NCBI GenBank assembly: GCA_016927965.1
Contig: JAFGLP010000067.1
Span: forward strand, 1 to 32,048
Direction: 5' to 3'
Source: Dehalococcoidia bacterium
GTDB taxonomy: Bacteria > Chloroflexota > Dehalococcoidia > GIF9 > UBA5629
DNA: 32,048 bases
In this document: positions 1-6,871 of the stretch, one piece after another
Layout of the letters: each line of letters opens with the position of its first letter
Position numbering within the stretch: the first letter of the stretch is position 1
Translations under genes and position numbers: made by a program
The notes under the pieces: model-generated
Database searches by the model: none
The model's input: the letters and a program-made list of their open reading frames with translations, nothing else
Told to the model about the DNA's origin: nothing

Positions 1-1
1 A

Positions 2-46
2 GAACGTAATTTATTCGAGCAGTTCAGGAGCTTGCGTCCTGAATAA
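2..46 (+). CDS. C-terminal end of an upstream gene, probably a J-domain (DnaJ/CbpA-like) chaperone (partial)
   Basis: The only open frame entering the window encodes ERNLFEQFRSLRPE and stops with TAA at 44-46. The short 'LFE.F..LRP' ending resembles the tail of J-domain co-chaperones, and a dnaJ-like gene commonly precedes hspR in heat-shock operons. Both points are weak for 14 residues. The 34-base gap to hspR fits one operon. Confidence 0.45.
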   Translation, partial: ERNLFEQFRSLRPE

Positions 47-80
47 TCTTGAAGTTGGGATTGTGAGGTGATAAGATAAA

Positions 81-422
81 ATGCCTCAGGAAGTTTATGA
101 GCCGAAATATGTAATCAGCATAGCCGCAAGGATTATAGGCTGCGAGATACATACGCTTCGCTATTATGAGAAGCTGGGGGTTGTAAAACCCTATCGCTCC
201 GGCGGTAATATCCGCTATTATTCCGAGGATGATATAGACAAGTTGCGTCATATCAAGGTGCTCATGGATGACATGGGTGTCAATATGGCCGGAGTTGAGG
301 TAATATTAAAGCTCCGCAATAAAATGGTGGAAATGCAGGATAGAATCGATTTGCTTGAAGCCGAGCTGAAAAAATATAAAAAGCCGGATACGGATCGAAA
401 AAATTACAGATCAGGAGGTTAG
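81..422 (+). CDS. hspR: HspR-type MerR-family heat-shock transcriptional regulator
   Basis: A 113-aa protein with an N-terminal MerR winged helix (roughly residues 10-78). It contains the family pattern IAARIIG…HTLRYYEKLGVVKP…GGNIRYYSEDDIDKL, followed by a C-terminal coiled-coil-like helix (about residues 82-105, MVEMQDRIDLLEAELKKYK). HspR proteins repress dnaK/clp heat-shock operons and usually have no effector cysteines; none is seen in an effector position here. The position, after a probable J-domain gene and before a Clp ATPase, supports HspR over a metal- or drug-sensing MerR. ATG start at 81; no strong Shine-Dalgarno is evident, so translation may be coupled to the upstream gene. The inverted-repeat operator of this family would lie upstream, outside the window. 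Confidence 0.85.
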   Translation: MPQEVYEPKYVISIAARIIGCEIHTLRYYEKLGVVKPYRSGGNIRYYSEDDIDKLRHIKVLMDDMGVNMAGVEVILKLRNKMVEMQDRIDLLEAELKKYKKPDTDRKNYRSGG

Positions 423-424
423 CA

Positions 425-709
425 ATGGCTGAAGCCAAGACTGACATGGCCCCCGCCAACTGGCAGGTGACCGCAACTACAGTGGAGTGTGAGATGGTCA
501 GCGAATACGCGACCATAATGGTGAACAAAGACTGGTCATGCAAATGCACCTGGTGGTCAAGGTACAAGAAAGTAGCGGATGAAGACCCCAAACATAAGTT
601 TTCCAAGGAATTAAAAGCGAAAATCGCCAAATGCCAGGGGCCGGACTGCAAATACGTAATCGAGTATAGAGACAAGCTGATCAAGGAAGAGGCTTCCGCT
701 AAAAAATAG
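425..709 (+). CDS. Small cysteine-containing protein of unknown function in the HspR–Clp operon
   Basis: A 94-aa protein that starts 2 bases after hspR, with a good AGGAGG Shine-Dalgarno at 414-419. I do not recognise the family. It has five cysteines: C22, the pair C39-x-C41 next to two tryptophans (CKCTWW), and C70-x4-C75 (CQGPDC). The C-terminal third is Lys/Glu-rich and probably helical. There is no signal peptide or membrane segment, so it is likely cytosolic. Paired cysteines inside a heat-shock operon would fit a metal site or a redox-responsive adaptor, but that is inference. It ends 3 bases before the Clp ATPase, so co-translation is likely. Confidence 0.75.
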   Translation: MAEAKTDMAPANWQVTATTVECEMVSEYATIMVNKDWSCKCTWWSRYKKVADEDPKHKFSKELKAKIAKCQGPDCKYVIEYRDKLIKEEASAKK

Positions 710-712
710 TAT

Positions 713-3253
713 ATGCGACAGGAAAAATTTACCGAGCAGGCACAGGAAGTCCTAGGTGCTTCACAGCAGCTCGTGAGCCGCTACTACAATTCCATGTGGG
801 ATGTGGAGCATATTTTGCTGGCGTTGCTTGAACAGGAAAAAGGGCTGGCGTCCGATATCCTGAAGAAGCTCAACATTAACCTGACCGCGATTAAAAAACG
901 CGTTTCTGATACGCTTGAACGCTATCCTAAGATCGCTGAGCAGCCCAAGACTGCTATCGGGGGTATACAGATATATCCCACGCCTAGGGTGGCCCAGGTT
1001 TTGCAGGCTGCCGTCGGAGAGGCTGACCGCCTTAATGATGAGTTTGTGGGAGTTGAGCATCTGCTGATCGCCATTGCCAGCGAAGGCAGCGGCGATTCCG
1101 TGAAAATACTCAAGGAATTCGACATCGACCAGGAGAAAATCTACCAAGCGCTGGTCAGTATACGCGGCAGCCACCGCGTGGATGATCCCCGGGCGGAATC
1201 CAAGTACAGATCGCTGGAAAAATATGGCCGCGACCTGACGGATCTGGCGCGGGAGAAAAAGATCGACCCGGTGATTGGACGTGACGACGAGATCAAGCGC
1301 GTCATGCAGGTGCTTATCAGGCGTACCAAAAACAACCCTGTGCTGATCGGTGAGGCGGGCGTTGGTAAGACCGCCATTGCCGAAGGGCTGGCATTGAAGA
1401 TAGTGGCCGGTGATGTGCCCAGTTCATTGAAGGACCGCAAGGTGATTGCGCTGGATATGGGGGCGCTGGTAGCCGGAAGCAAGTTCCGCGGCGAGTTCGA
1501 GGAACGCTTGAAGGCCGTGATGGACGAGGTGCGCCAGTCCAGTGGCGAAGTTATCCTGTTTATCGACGAGATGCATACCATGGTTGGGGCCGGGGCCGCC
1601 GAAGGGGCCATCGATGCCAGCAACATGCTTAAGCCTGCCCTTGCCAGGGGTGAGCTCCAATGTGTTGGCGCCACCACCACCGATGAGTACCGCAAGCATA
1701 TCGAACCGGACAAGGCACTGGAACGCAGGCTTCAGCCCGTTTTTGTGGGCGAACCTGGCGTGGAGGCCACCATCCAGATGCTTAAGGGGCTGCGTCCACG
1801 GTACGAGGCGCACCACAAGGTGACGATCACCGATGCTGCCATTGAGGCTGCCGTAAAATACAGCAAGCGCTATATAACTGAGAGGTATCTGCCAGATAAA
1901 GCCATCGACCTCATTGATGAGGCTGCCAGCAAGATACGTATCGACATGGAAAGCGCTCCTCCCGAAGTGAAGGAAATGGAGCAGAAAATACAGCAATTTC
2001 TCGATGAGGAGAGCGCCGCCTCGCAGCGCTCAGAATATGAAAAAGCAGCCGAGATAAAGATGGAGCGCTTGCGGCTGGAAGACGAGTGCACGAAAGCCAG
2101 GGAGAAATGGGCCCAGGGCAAGAAGCTCGACACCGAGGTCGATGAAGAGACCATCGCCGAGATGGTGGCCAAACAAACAGGCATCCCTGTTTCCACTATG
2201 CAGGAAAGCGAGTCCGACAAGCTCATGCACATGGAAGACAGGCTTCACGAGAGGATAGTTGACCAGGAGGAGGCCATATCCGCTATCTCCGAAGCTGTCA
2301 GAAGGGGTAGGGCCGGGCTTAAAGACCCCAAGCGCCCGATCGGCAGTTTTATATTCCTTGGTCCTACCGGCGTAGGAAAGACCGAGCTGGCCAAGGCGCT
2401 GGCGCAGTTCCTCTTTGATGATGAAGATGCCATGATTCGCATCGATATGTCGGAGTATATGCAAGAGCACGCTGTCTCCAGGCTGATCGGCGCTCCCCCG
2501 GGCTATGTTGGATACGACGAGGCCGGGCAGCTTACCGAGGCGGTGAGGAGGCGTCCCTTCCGTGTGATACTTTTCGACGAGATAGAGAAGGCTCACCCCG
2601 ATGTATTTAATATACTGCTACAGGTGCTGGAGGACGGCAGGCTGACGGACGGACATGGGCGCACGGTCAATTTCAAGGAGACCGTCGTGATCATGACCAG
2701 CAACCTGGGCATGAAAGAGTTTCGCGCCCAGGCCCGTAAGGTGATAGGTTTTAACATTCCCGGCGAGAAGCATGAGAAGGAAGAGAAAGTTGAGTGGGAG
2801 AAGCTCAAGATTGTACTTGAAGCTGACCTCAAGAAAACCTTCCGTCCCGAGTTTCTTAACCGGGTAGATGATATTATCATCTTCCACCCGCTTAACGAGG
2901 AGAACCTCAAGAAGATCGTGGACCTGCTGGTAAAGGATGTCGAGAAGCTGCTGGCTGACCGTGCCATTGCGCTCGAGCTTACCGACGATGCCCGTGAATG
3001 GGTCTTCCTCAAGGAATATGATCCTGAGTACGGGGCACGCCCGCTCAGGAGGGCTATTCAGCGCTATATCGAGAATCCCCTGTCCAGCAAGATAATATCC
3101 GGCGAAGTGAAAGACGGGGACCGGGTCAAGGTATCGGCTGAGAAGGATGTCCTGGTATTCAGCGTTATCGGAAGCAGCGGCATGGGAGAAGCTGGTGATG
3201 AGGGTATGGGGAGCGGGGTCAGAAAACGAAAGAAAAACAAGACTGCCAGGTAA
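713..3253 (+). CDS. clpC: ClpC-type AAA+ unfoldase (ATP-dependent Clp protease ATP-binding subunit)
   Basis: An 846-aa Hsp100 with two AAA+ modules. In order: Clp N-domain (residues 1-145), D1 with Walker A GEAGVGKT (213-220) and Walker B ILFIDE, a short middle domain, and D2 with Walker A GPTGVGKT (550-557) and Walker B ILFDE. The middle region is only about 60-70 residues and carries a UVR-like stretch ([18 protein letters not shown]). ClpB has a roughly 110-residue M domain, so this is ClpC-like. An IGF tripeptide (678-680, context VIGFN) matches the loop with which ClpC/ClpA/ClpX dock on ClpP, which ClpB lacks. The protein should therefore feed unfolded substrates to ClpP rather than act as a disaggregase. 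The tail is basic (RKRKKNK). It sits third in the HspR operon, so heat-shock control is expected. The start ATG is 3 bases after the previous stop, with little SD of its own. Confidence 0.9.
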   Translation: MRQEKFTEQAQEVLGASQQLVSRYYNSMWDVEHILLALLEQEKGLASDILKKLNINLTAIKKRVSDTLERYPKIAEQPKTAIGGIQIYPTPRVAQVLQAAVGEADRLNDEFVGVEHLLIAIASEGSGDSVKILKEFDIDQEKIYQALVSIRGSHRVDDPRAESKYRSLEKYGRDLTDLAREKKIDPVIGRDDEIKRVMQVLIRRTKNNPVLIGEAGVGKTAIAEGLALKIVAGDVPSSLKDRKVIALDMGALVAGSKFRGEFEERLKAVMDEVRQSSGEVILFIDEMHTMVGAGAAEGAIDASNMLKPALARGELQCVGATTTDEYRKHIEPDKALERRLQPVFVGEPGVEATIQMLKGLRPRYEAHHKVTITDAAIEAAVKYSKRYITERYLPDKAIDLIDEAASKIRIDMESAPPEVKEMEQKIQQFLDEESAASQRSEYEKAAEIKMERLRLEDECTKAREKWAQGKKLDTEVDEETIAEMVAKQTGIPVSTMQESESDKLMHMEDRLHERIVDQEEAISAISEAVRRGRAGLKDPKRPIGSFIFLGPTGVGKTELAKALAQFLFDDEDAMIRIDMSEYMQEHAVSRLIGAPPGYVGYDEAGQLTEAVRRRPFRVILFDEIEKAHPDVFNILLQVLEDGRLTDGHGRTVNFKETVVIMTSNLGMKEFRAQARKVIGFNIPGEKHEKEEKVEWEKLKIVLEADLKKTFRPEFLNRVDDIIIFHPLNEENLKKIVDLLVKDVEKLLADRAIALELTDDAREWVFLKEYDPEYGARPLRRAIQRYIENPLSSKIISGEVKDGDRVKVSAEKDVLVFSVIGSSGMGEAGDEGMGSGVRKRKKNKTAR

Positions 3254-3856
3254 GTGTCTAACAGCGCAGTATACAGCCTGACCCACCATCGCTGGTCCAG
3301 CAGCGAGCTATTTATGGGTGGATTGTCCCTGCTTATCACTGCGGCACTGTGCGTGCTAGTGATGCTGTACTGGCAGGAGGTGCGTGAGTTTTCGCGTTAT
3401 GGCTACCTGGGCGCTTTCATCATTAGCATCCTGGCCGGCGTGACCGTATTTGTACCTGTGCCCAGCGTGCTGGTGGTTTTTACCCTGGGCGCTATTCTAA
3501 ATCCCCTCATAATAGGGGCCGTAGCAGGCGCCGGAGAAGCGGTCGGCAGCATGGTCGTTTACGTAATAGGACTCGGCAATGCGCGTGCTTTCCATGCGAT
3601 CGATCACGGGGTCATGTCCAAGTTCCGTGTGTGGATCAAGAAACGTGGCGCCTTCTCTATCTTTGCAATGTCGGCCATTTTCAATCCCCTCTTTTTCCCT
3701 TTCACTGCTGTGGCCGGCATGATGCACTTCGGCTGGTGGCGGTTTTTCCTGTTTTGCCTGGCAGGTAAGGTCGTCAAAAATGTTATGGTAGCAGGGGCCG
3801 GGTACTTCGGTGTGCTGGCCCTGTTGGAGATACTGGGAGGGAAACTGCCGTTATGA
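3254..3856 (+). CDS. VTT/SNARE-associated (DedA-like) integral membrane protein
   Basis: A 200-aa protein with about five hydrophobic segments. The central part (GAILNPLIIGAVAGAGEAVG and NPLFFPFTAVAGMMHFGWW) has the Gly/Pro re-entrant character of the VTT/DedA family, which includes lipid scramblases and transporters. The proposed start is GTG at 3254, directly after the ClpC TAA. An in-frame ATG at 3314 would remove 20 polar residues and still keep the first membrane helix. Its last codon overlaps the next gene (TTATGA), indicating one transcript. Specific substrate unknown; inner-membrane location is clear from composition. Confidence 0.75.
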   Translation: MSNSAVYSLTHHRWSSSELFMGGLSLLITAALCVLVMLYWQEVREFSRYGYLGAFIISILAGVTVFVPVPSVLVVFTLGAILNPLIIGAVAGAGEAVGSMVVYVIGLGNARAFHAIDHGVMSKFRVWIKKRGAFSIFAMSAIFNPLFFPFTAVAGMMHFGWWRFFLFCLAGKVVKNVMVAGAGYFGVLALLEILGGKLPL

Positions 3857-4083
3857 AAATTCCGCCGCCACGCAGCTTTTATATAGCGTTGCTGTTGGCC
3901 CTGTTCTTCGGATGGTGCGGCGCTGACCGTTTTTATATTTGCCGTTACAAGGGCGCCTGGCTGAAATTATGCACTATGGGCGGGCTGGGCATCTGGTGGA
4001 TTAGCGACTTTATCCTGATAGCCGCTGAATATCGCAAGGACCGCTGGTACCGGCCCCTGGTGCGCTCGTGGAACCCCAAGTAA
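3853..4083 (+). CDS. TM2-domain small membrane protein
   Basis: A 76-aa protein with the TM2 pattern: hydrophobic helix LLLALFFGWCGADRFY, a short basic turn, then GGLGIWWISDFILIAAEY. The FFGWxGADRFY and GxxGIWWxxD motifs are diagnostic. TM2 proteins are small bitopic or hairpin membrane proteins of unclear function. The ATG overlaps the stop codon of the preceding VTT gene by 4 bases, so it is probably co-translated. It is the last gene of this plus-strand run, and a terminator-like hairpin follows. Confidence 0.8.
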   Translation: MKIPPPRSFYIALLLALFFGWCGADRFYICRYKGAWLKLCTMGGLGIWWISDFILIAAEYRKDRWYRPLVRSWNPK

Positions 4084-4086
4084 TAT

Positions 4087-4116
4087 CGGGGTGATTTGAG
4101 TTTTTCCCCGCTTTTT
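4087..4116 (+). terminator. Probable intrinsic terminator after the HspR–Clp operon
   Basis: CGGGG (4087-4091) can pair with CCCCG (4106-4110), followed by CTTTTT. The stem is 5 bp and the loop is 14 nt, so it is modest, but it sits right after the last gene of the run and before the tRNA. Confidence 0.45.
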
Positions 4117-4140
4117 GCTAAATTGATAACCTATTGTCAT

Positions 4141-4216
4141 GGGGCTGTAGCTCAATTGGGAGAGCGTCTGACTGGCAGTCAGAAGGTAAGGGGTTCGAAT
4201 CCCCTCAGCTCCACCA
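4141..4216 (+). tRNA. tRNA-Ala (anticodon GGC)
   Basis: A complete 76-nt cloverleaf with encoded CCA (4214-4216). The acceptor arm GGGGCTG pairs with CAGCTCC, including the G3·U70 wobble that is the identity element for alanyl-tRNA synthetase. D-arm GCTC/GAGC; anticodon arm TCTGA/TCAGA with loop CTGGCAG, anticodon GGC; T-arm AGGGG…GGTTCGAATC…CCCCT. It reads GCC/GCU. The A+T-richer stretch begins immediately 3' of it. Confidence 0.97.
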
Positions 4217-4239
4217 GCTTCGTTTTAAACAAGCAAGGG

Positions 4240-4292
4240 TATCAATAGGTAGAACTTATCTCTTCTGTCCTATCTTGTCTTGTCTATTGATA
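4240..4292. repeat. Perfect 9-bp inverted repeat downstream of tRNA-Ala
   Basis: TATCAATAG (4240-4248) and CTATTGATA (4284-4292) are perfect complements separated by 35 nt, and the right arm is followed by TTTT. It may be a terminator or processing structure for the tRNA transcript. The long loop makes this uncertain. Confidence 0.4.
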
Positions 4293-4384
4293 TTTTAGCT
4301 CCATACACAGGCACATGACTGCACATGACTGACTGTTAGACAATTCTGGGTTTGGCGATTATTCCGCTGACACACCATAAGATT

Positions 4385-4427
4385 TTGACAGGGCAACCCC
4401 ATCTATGCTACGTTACGCCATAACGTA
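4385..4427 (+). promoter_or_regulatory. Candidate promoter -35 with an operator-like dyad upstream of the Moco riboswitch
   Basis: A perfect TTGACA lies at 4385-4390. The dyad TACGTTA (4409-4415) – CGCCA – TAACGTA (4421-4427) covers where the -10 and start site would be; no clear -10 hexamer is visible. The CGTTA/TAACG half-sites recall the outer parts of ModE-type molybdate operators, but the spacing is shorter. That link is inference. Confidence 0.4.
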
Positions 4428-4450
4428 TGTAGTATACAGAAACATACAAA

Positions 4451-4556
4451 CTCCGAGCTAAAATACCTTAATCTTCATGACATGGTATTCGGCCGGTGGG
4501 CATAAGCCCCGAGGGTATCACTAGAAATGGTGGTGCCTCCCGTGTTTGGGAAGGAG
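4451..4556 (+). ncRNA. Moco (molybdenum/tungsten cofactor) riboswitch aptamer
   Basis: The core block GCCTCCCGTGTTTGGGAAGG (4534-4553) closely matches the conserved 3' block of the Moco RNA motif; the E. coli moaA leader has GCCUCCCGUAUCUGGAAAGG. Upstream are a GGCCGGTGGGC…GCCCCGAGGG segment and a hairpin AATACC/GGTATT equivalent to that in moaA leaders. A closing P1 helix CTCC (4451-4454)/GGAG (4553-4556) is possible. The class is known to control molybdenum-cofactor biosynthesis, molybdate transport and Mo/W enzymes, which fits the transporter operon downstream. A covariance-model search would confirm it. Confidence 0.85.
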
Positions 4557-4580
4557 AAATAATGTGGTCTGTCATCGAGG

Positions 4581-4610
4581 AGTGCTTTTTATCATTAAAG
4601 CGCTTTTTTT
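4581..4610 (+). terminator. Intrinsic terminator forming the riboswitch expression platform
   Basis: AGTGCTTT (4581-4588) pairs with AAAGCGCT (4597-4604), an 8-bp stem with one G·U pair. The loop is 8 nt and is followed by a T-run through 4610. It sits 25 nt after the aptamer and more than 110 nt before modA, so the leader most likely works by transcription attenuation. Confidence 0.75.
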
Positions 4611-4726
4611 GTTTCCTCAATCCCAATGCTAGCAGTCGTTCAGCATTTCATTGCTCTAACCGGAGATACTCTGCTATTTTCCAGGATAATAGCGTTCTTT
4701 TATGTTCATACACACGGAGGGATTTT

Positions 4727-5518
4727 ATGAAGAAAATTATGCTTTCAATCACTGCAATAGTAGTATTGCTAGTCACAATCGGTGTATTAGGCTGCACCTC
4801 TAACTCACAAGAAGCACAGTCGATAATGGTTTACAGCGGTGCGGGTATGAGGAAACCCATGGACGAAATCGGCGTAGTTTTTCAACAAAAGTACGGGACA
4901 GGAGTTAAATACAACTATGCCGGCTCAAATGCCCTATTAAGCCAGATGGAACTTATTAAAGAAGGCGATGCCTATATGCCTGGTGAGACTATGTATATTG
5001 ACATTGCCGCGGAAAAGGGGCTTGTCGATTATCAGAAGCTTATCTGTTACCACATACCGATAATCACGGTCCCCAAGGGCAATCCAGCCAATATCACCTG
5101 TCTGGAGGATTTGGCCAGACCAGGAGTAAAATTGGTCTGGGGAGATCCCAAGGTTGCAGCAATCGGCAAGACTGGCAAGGAAATACTGGAGAAAAACGGT
5201 ATCTACGATAAAGCATGGGCAAACGTTATCGCTACCCTGCCAACCATGAACGAAGTCATGCTACAAATAGCCCTGGGCCAGGCTGATGCATCAATAAACT
5301 GGTGGGACACAGTTAAATCTGTTAAAGACATCGAACTTATAGAGATACCAAAAGAACAAAATCTTATCGAAATAATACCAGTCGGTGTGACAACCTTCTC
5401 TGAAAATCCGGAGACTGCCAAGAAATTTGTCGATTTCTGTGCTTCTGAGGAAGGTAAAGCCATATTTGAGAAACACGGTTTTATAGGTTATCCTAACCCG
5501 AAGTACGGGATTAAGTAA
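4727..5518 (+). CDS. modA: Molybdate/tungstate ABC transporter substrate-binding lipoprotein (ModA/WtpA-like)
   Basis: 263 aa starting at ATG 4727, which has a GGAGG Shine-Dalgarno 7 bases upstream. The longer open frame from 4496 runs through the riboswitch and terminator and is not coding. The N-terminus is a lipoprotein signal peptide with lipobox VLGC. The mature part has the ModA-like periplasmic-binding fold: YSGAGMRKPMDEIG…YAGSNALLSQMELI, GDPKVAAIGKTGKEILEKNG, and TTFSENPETAKKFVDFCASEEGKAIFEKHGF. It should capture molybdate or tungstate outside the cell for the permease and ATPase downstream. Family alone cannot decide Mo versus W; sulfate is less likely given the Moco riboswitch in front. 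Confidence 0.85.
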   Translation: MKKIMLSITAIVVLLVTIGVLGCTSNSQEAQSIMVYSGAGMRKPMDEIGVVFQQKYGTGVKYNYAGSNALLSQMELIKEGDAYMPGETMYIDIAAEKGLVDYQKLICYHIPIITVPKGNPANITCLEDLARPGVKLVWGDPKVAAIGKTGKEILEKNGIYDKAWANVIATLPTMNEVMLQIALGQADASINWWDTVKSVKDIELIEIPKEQNLIEIIPVGVTTFSENPETAKKFVDFCASEEGKAIFEKHGFIGYPNPKYGIK

Positions 5519-5566
5519 AAGTCATTGCCTGCAAACAGGCCACTTAACCGGAGGTGAGAGAAGCCA

Positions 5567-6064
5567 GTGGTTCCAGTGACATATGAGCCTATAGGAATAA
5601 TACATACGCCGTTTAAGGAACAGGTAAATACTCCTATTCAGGGCGTTCTCGCCCCTGATAGTAAAGGGGAGGTGGAAATCTTCCCTAAATATGTTGATGG
5701 CCTGAAGGATATTACTGGTTTTTCTCACCTCATTCTTATTTACCATTTTCATCTGGCTAAGGGCTATTCTCTATTAGCCAAACCATTCCTGGATAAGGAA
5801 AGCAAAGGTATTTTTGCAATACGGCATTTCAAGCGGCCAAACAATATCGGGCTTTCTGTTGTCCGATTGTATGCAGTCAAGGGGAATATATTGGAGATCG
5901 GGGAGATTGATATTGTTAATGGCACACCATTACTGGATATCAAGCCCTATGTGTCTGATTTCGATACCAGGCTTGATGTGAGAAATGGATGGTATGAGCA
6001 CGCCTGCAACAGAAGCGAATACGAGCAAAGTAAGGGGGTACCACAAAGCTTTGAAGATTTTTAA
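5567..6064 (+). CDS. TsaA-like (TrmO/UPF0066 family) putative SAM-dependent methyltransferase
   Basis: 165 aa with GTG start at 5567, preceded by GGAGGTGAGAG (5550-5560). It shows the TsaA/TrmO pattern: PIGIIHTPFKEQVNTPIQG near the N-terminus, GLKDITGFSHLILIYHFHLA, IRHFKRPNNIGLSVVRLYAV, and GTPLLDIKPYVSDFD. TrmO N6-methylates t6A37 in tRNA-Thr, but many short TsaA-domain proteins of this size, mainly in anaerobes and archaea, are uncharacterised. It lacks the C-terminal extension of enterobacterial TrmO. It lies between modA and the permease gene, so it is expected to be under the same Moco riboswitch. A role tied to molybdenum or tungsten is inferred from location only. Confidence 0.8.
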   Translation: MVPVTYEPIGIIHTPFKEQVNTPIQGVLAPDSKGEVEIFPKYVDGLKDITGFSHLILIYHFHLAKGYSLLAKPFLDKESKGIFAIRHFKRPNNIGLSVVRLYAVKGNILEIGEIDIVNGTPLLDIKPYVSDFDTRLDVRNGWYEHACNRSEYEQSKGVPQSFEDF

Positions 6065-6857
6065 CAGACTGTGGGAATCAAGTTTTAAGATAATAACGTT
6101 AATTTTTGCCCTGATTCTCGCCGTTTTCATTGTTGCTTTGCTCATAGGCGTGGTTACTCACACTACGCTCCAAGCCTTGATAGACAGTCTTCTATCCGGT
6201 GAAATACAGTTTGCTATCAGGTTGAGCCTTATAACCTCCGTGATATCTACTACCTTTTGCATTATTGTATCAGTGCCAGCAGCGTATGCACTTGCTAGAT
6301 ACAATTTTAGGGGCAAGAATATACTTAACACAATACTAGATGTGCCACTGGCATTACCACCACTGGTTGCCGGTGTTGGTTTATTGATCCTGTGTGGTAC
6401 AACAACATTTGGGAAAGGCCTTGCCGAAGCTGGGATAAAATTCGTCTTTACACCGCAGGGGATAATCCTTGCCCAGTTCTTTGTAAATATGCCCTTCATG
6501 TTTCGTGTGCTGAGGTCAACATTCCAGGGGATAAACCCAAGATATGAGTATGTAGCTCAAACACTTGGTTCCACTGAAGCAGAGACATTCTGGAGAGTAA
6601 CATTACCTATGTCAAGGAATGGTCTTATGGCTGGCTCGATAATAACATGGTGCCGGGGAATAGGTGAGTTCGGTGCTGCGCTTATGGTAGCCGGATCTAC
6701 AAGAATGCAAACAGAGACGTTGCCGATTTCACTTTATCTGAATATGTCAACTGGTGATCTGCCACTGGCTATTGCTGCAGCAACGATACTGATCGTGATA
6801 TCCCTCGTCTCGCTTTTTATATTTGAAAAATTCAGCGGTTTTGCTCGTGTGTTCTAG
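6051..6857 (+). CDS. modB: Molybdate/tungstate ABC transporter permease (ModB/WtpB-like)
   Basis: About 268 aa with six hydrophobic helices. The cytoplasmic EAA-type loop (YVAQTLGSTEAETFWRVTLP, then GIGEFGAAL) docks on the ATPase. VPLALPPLVAGVGLL is typical of ModB/WtpB/CysU permeases. I favour the TTG start at 6051, which has AGGGGG at about 6033-6038. ATGs at 5985 and 5994 would overlap the TsaA gene by 70-80 bases and lack a good SD. The choice of start affects only a polar N-terminus. It ends 14 bases before the ATPase gene. Confidence 0.85.
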   Translation: MKIFNRLWESSFKIITLIFALILAVFIVALLIGVVTHTTLQALIDSLLSGEIQFAIRLSLITSVISTTFCIIVSVPAAYALARYNFRGKNILNTILDVPLALPPLVAGVGLLILCGTTTFGKGLAEAGIKFVFTPQGIILAQFFVNMPFMFRVLRSTFQGINPRYEYVAQTLGSTEAETFWRVTLPMSRNGLMAGSIITWCRGIGEFGAALMVAGSTRMQTETLPISLYLNMSTGDLPLAIAAATILIVISLVSLFIFEKFSGFARVF

Positions 6858-6871
6858 GAAGAAATGAAGAA

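Noticed and set aside
1141..2596. Several long antisense open frames over the clpC gene
   Set aside because: They are shadows of a highly conserved AAA+ gene with biased codons, with no SD and no recognisable domain.
4141..4216. tRNA-Ala as an attachment site for an integrated element
   Set aside because: No second copy of the tRNA 3' end and no integrase gene were found in the window, so only a weak island suggestion is kept.
4311..4330. Tandem GCACATGACT x2 between the tRNA and the riboswitch
   Set aside because: Only two 10-base copies, no link to a promoter or gene; probably a small replication slip.
4496..4726. Upstream extension of the modA reading frame (77 extra codons)
   Set aside because: It runs through the riboswitch core and its terminator, lacks an SD, and would put a lipoprotein signal peptide in the middle of the protein. 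ATG 4727 has GGAGG and begins the signal peptide.
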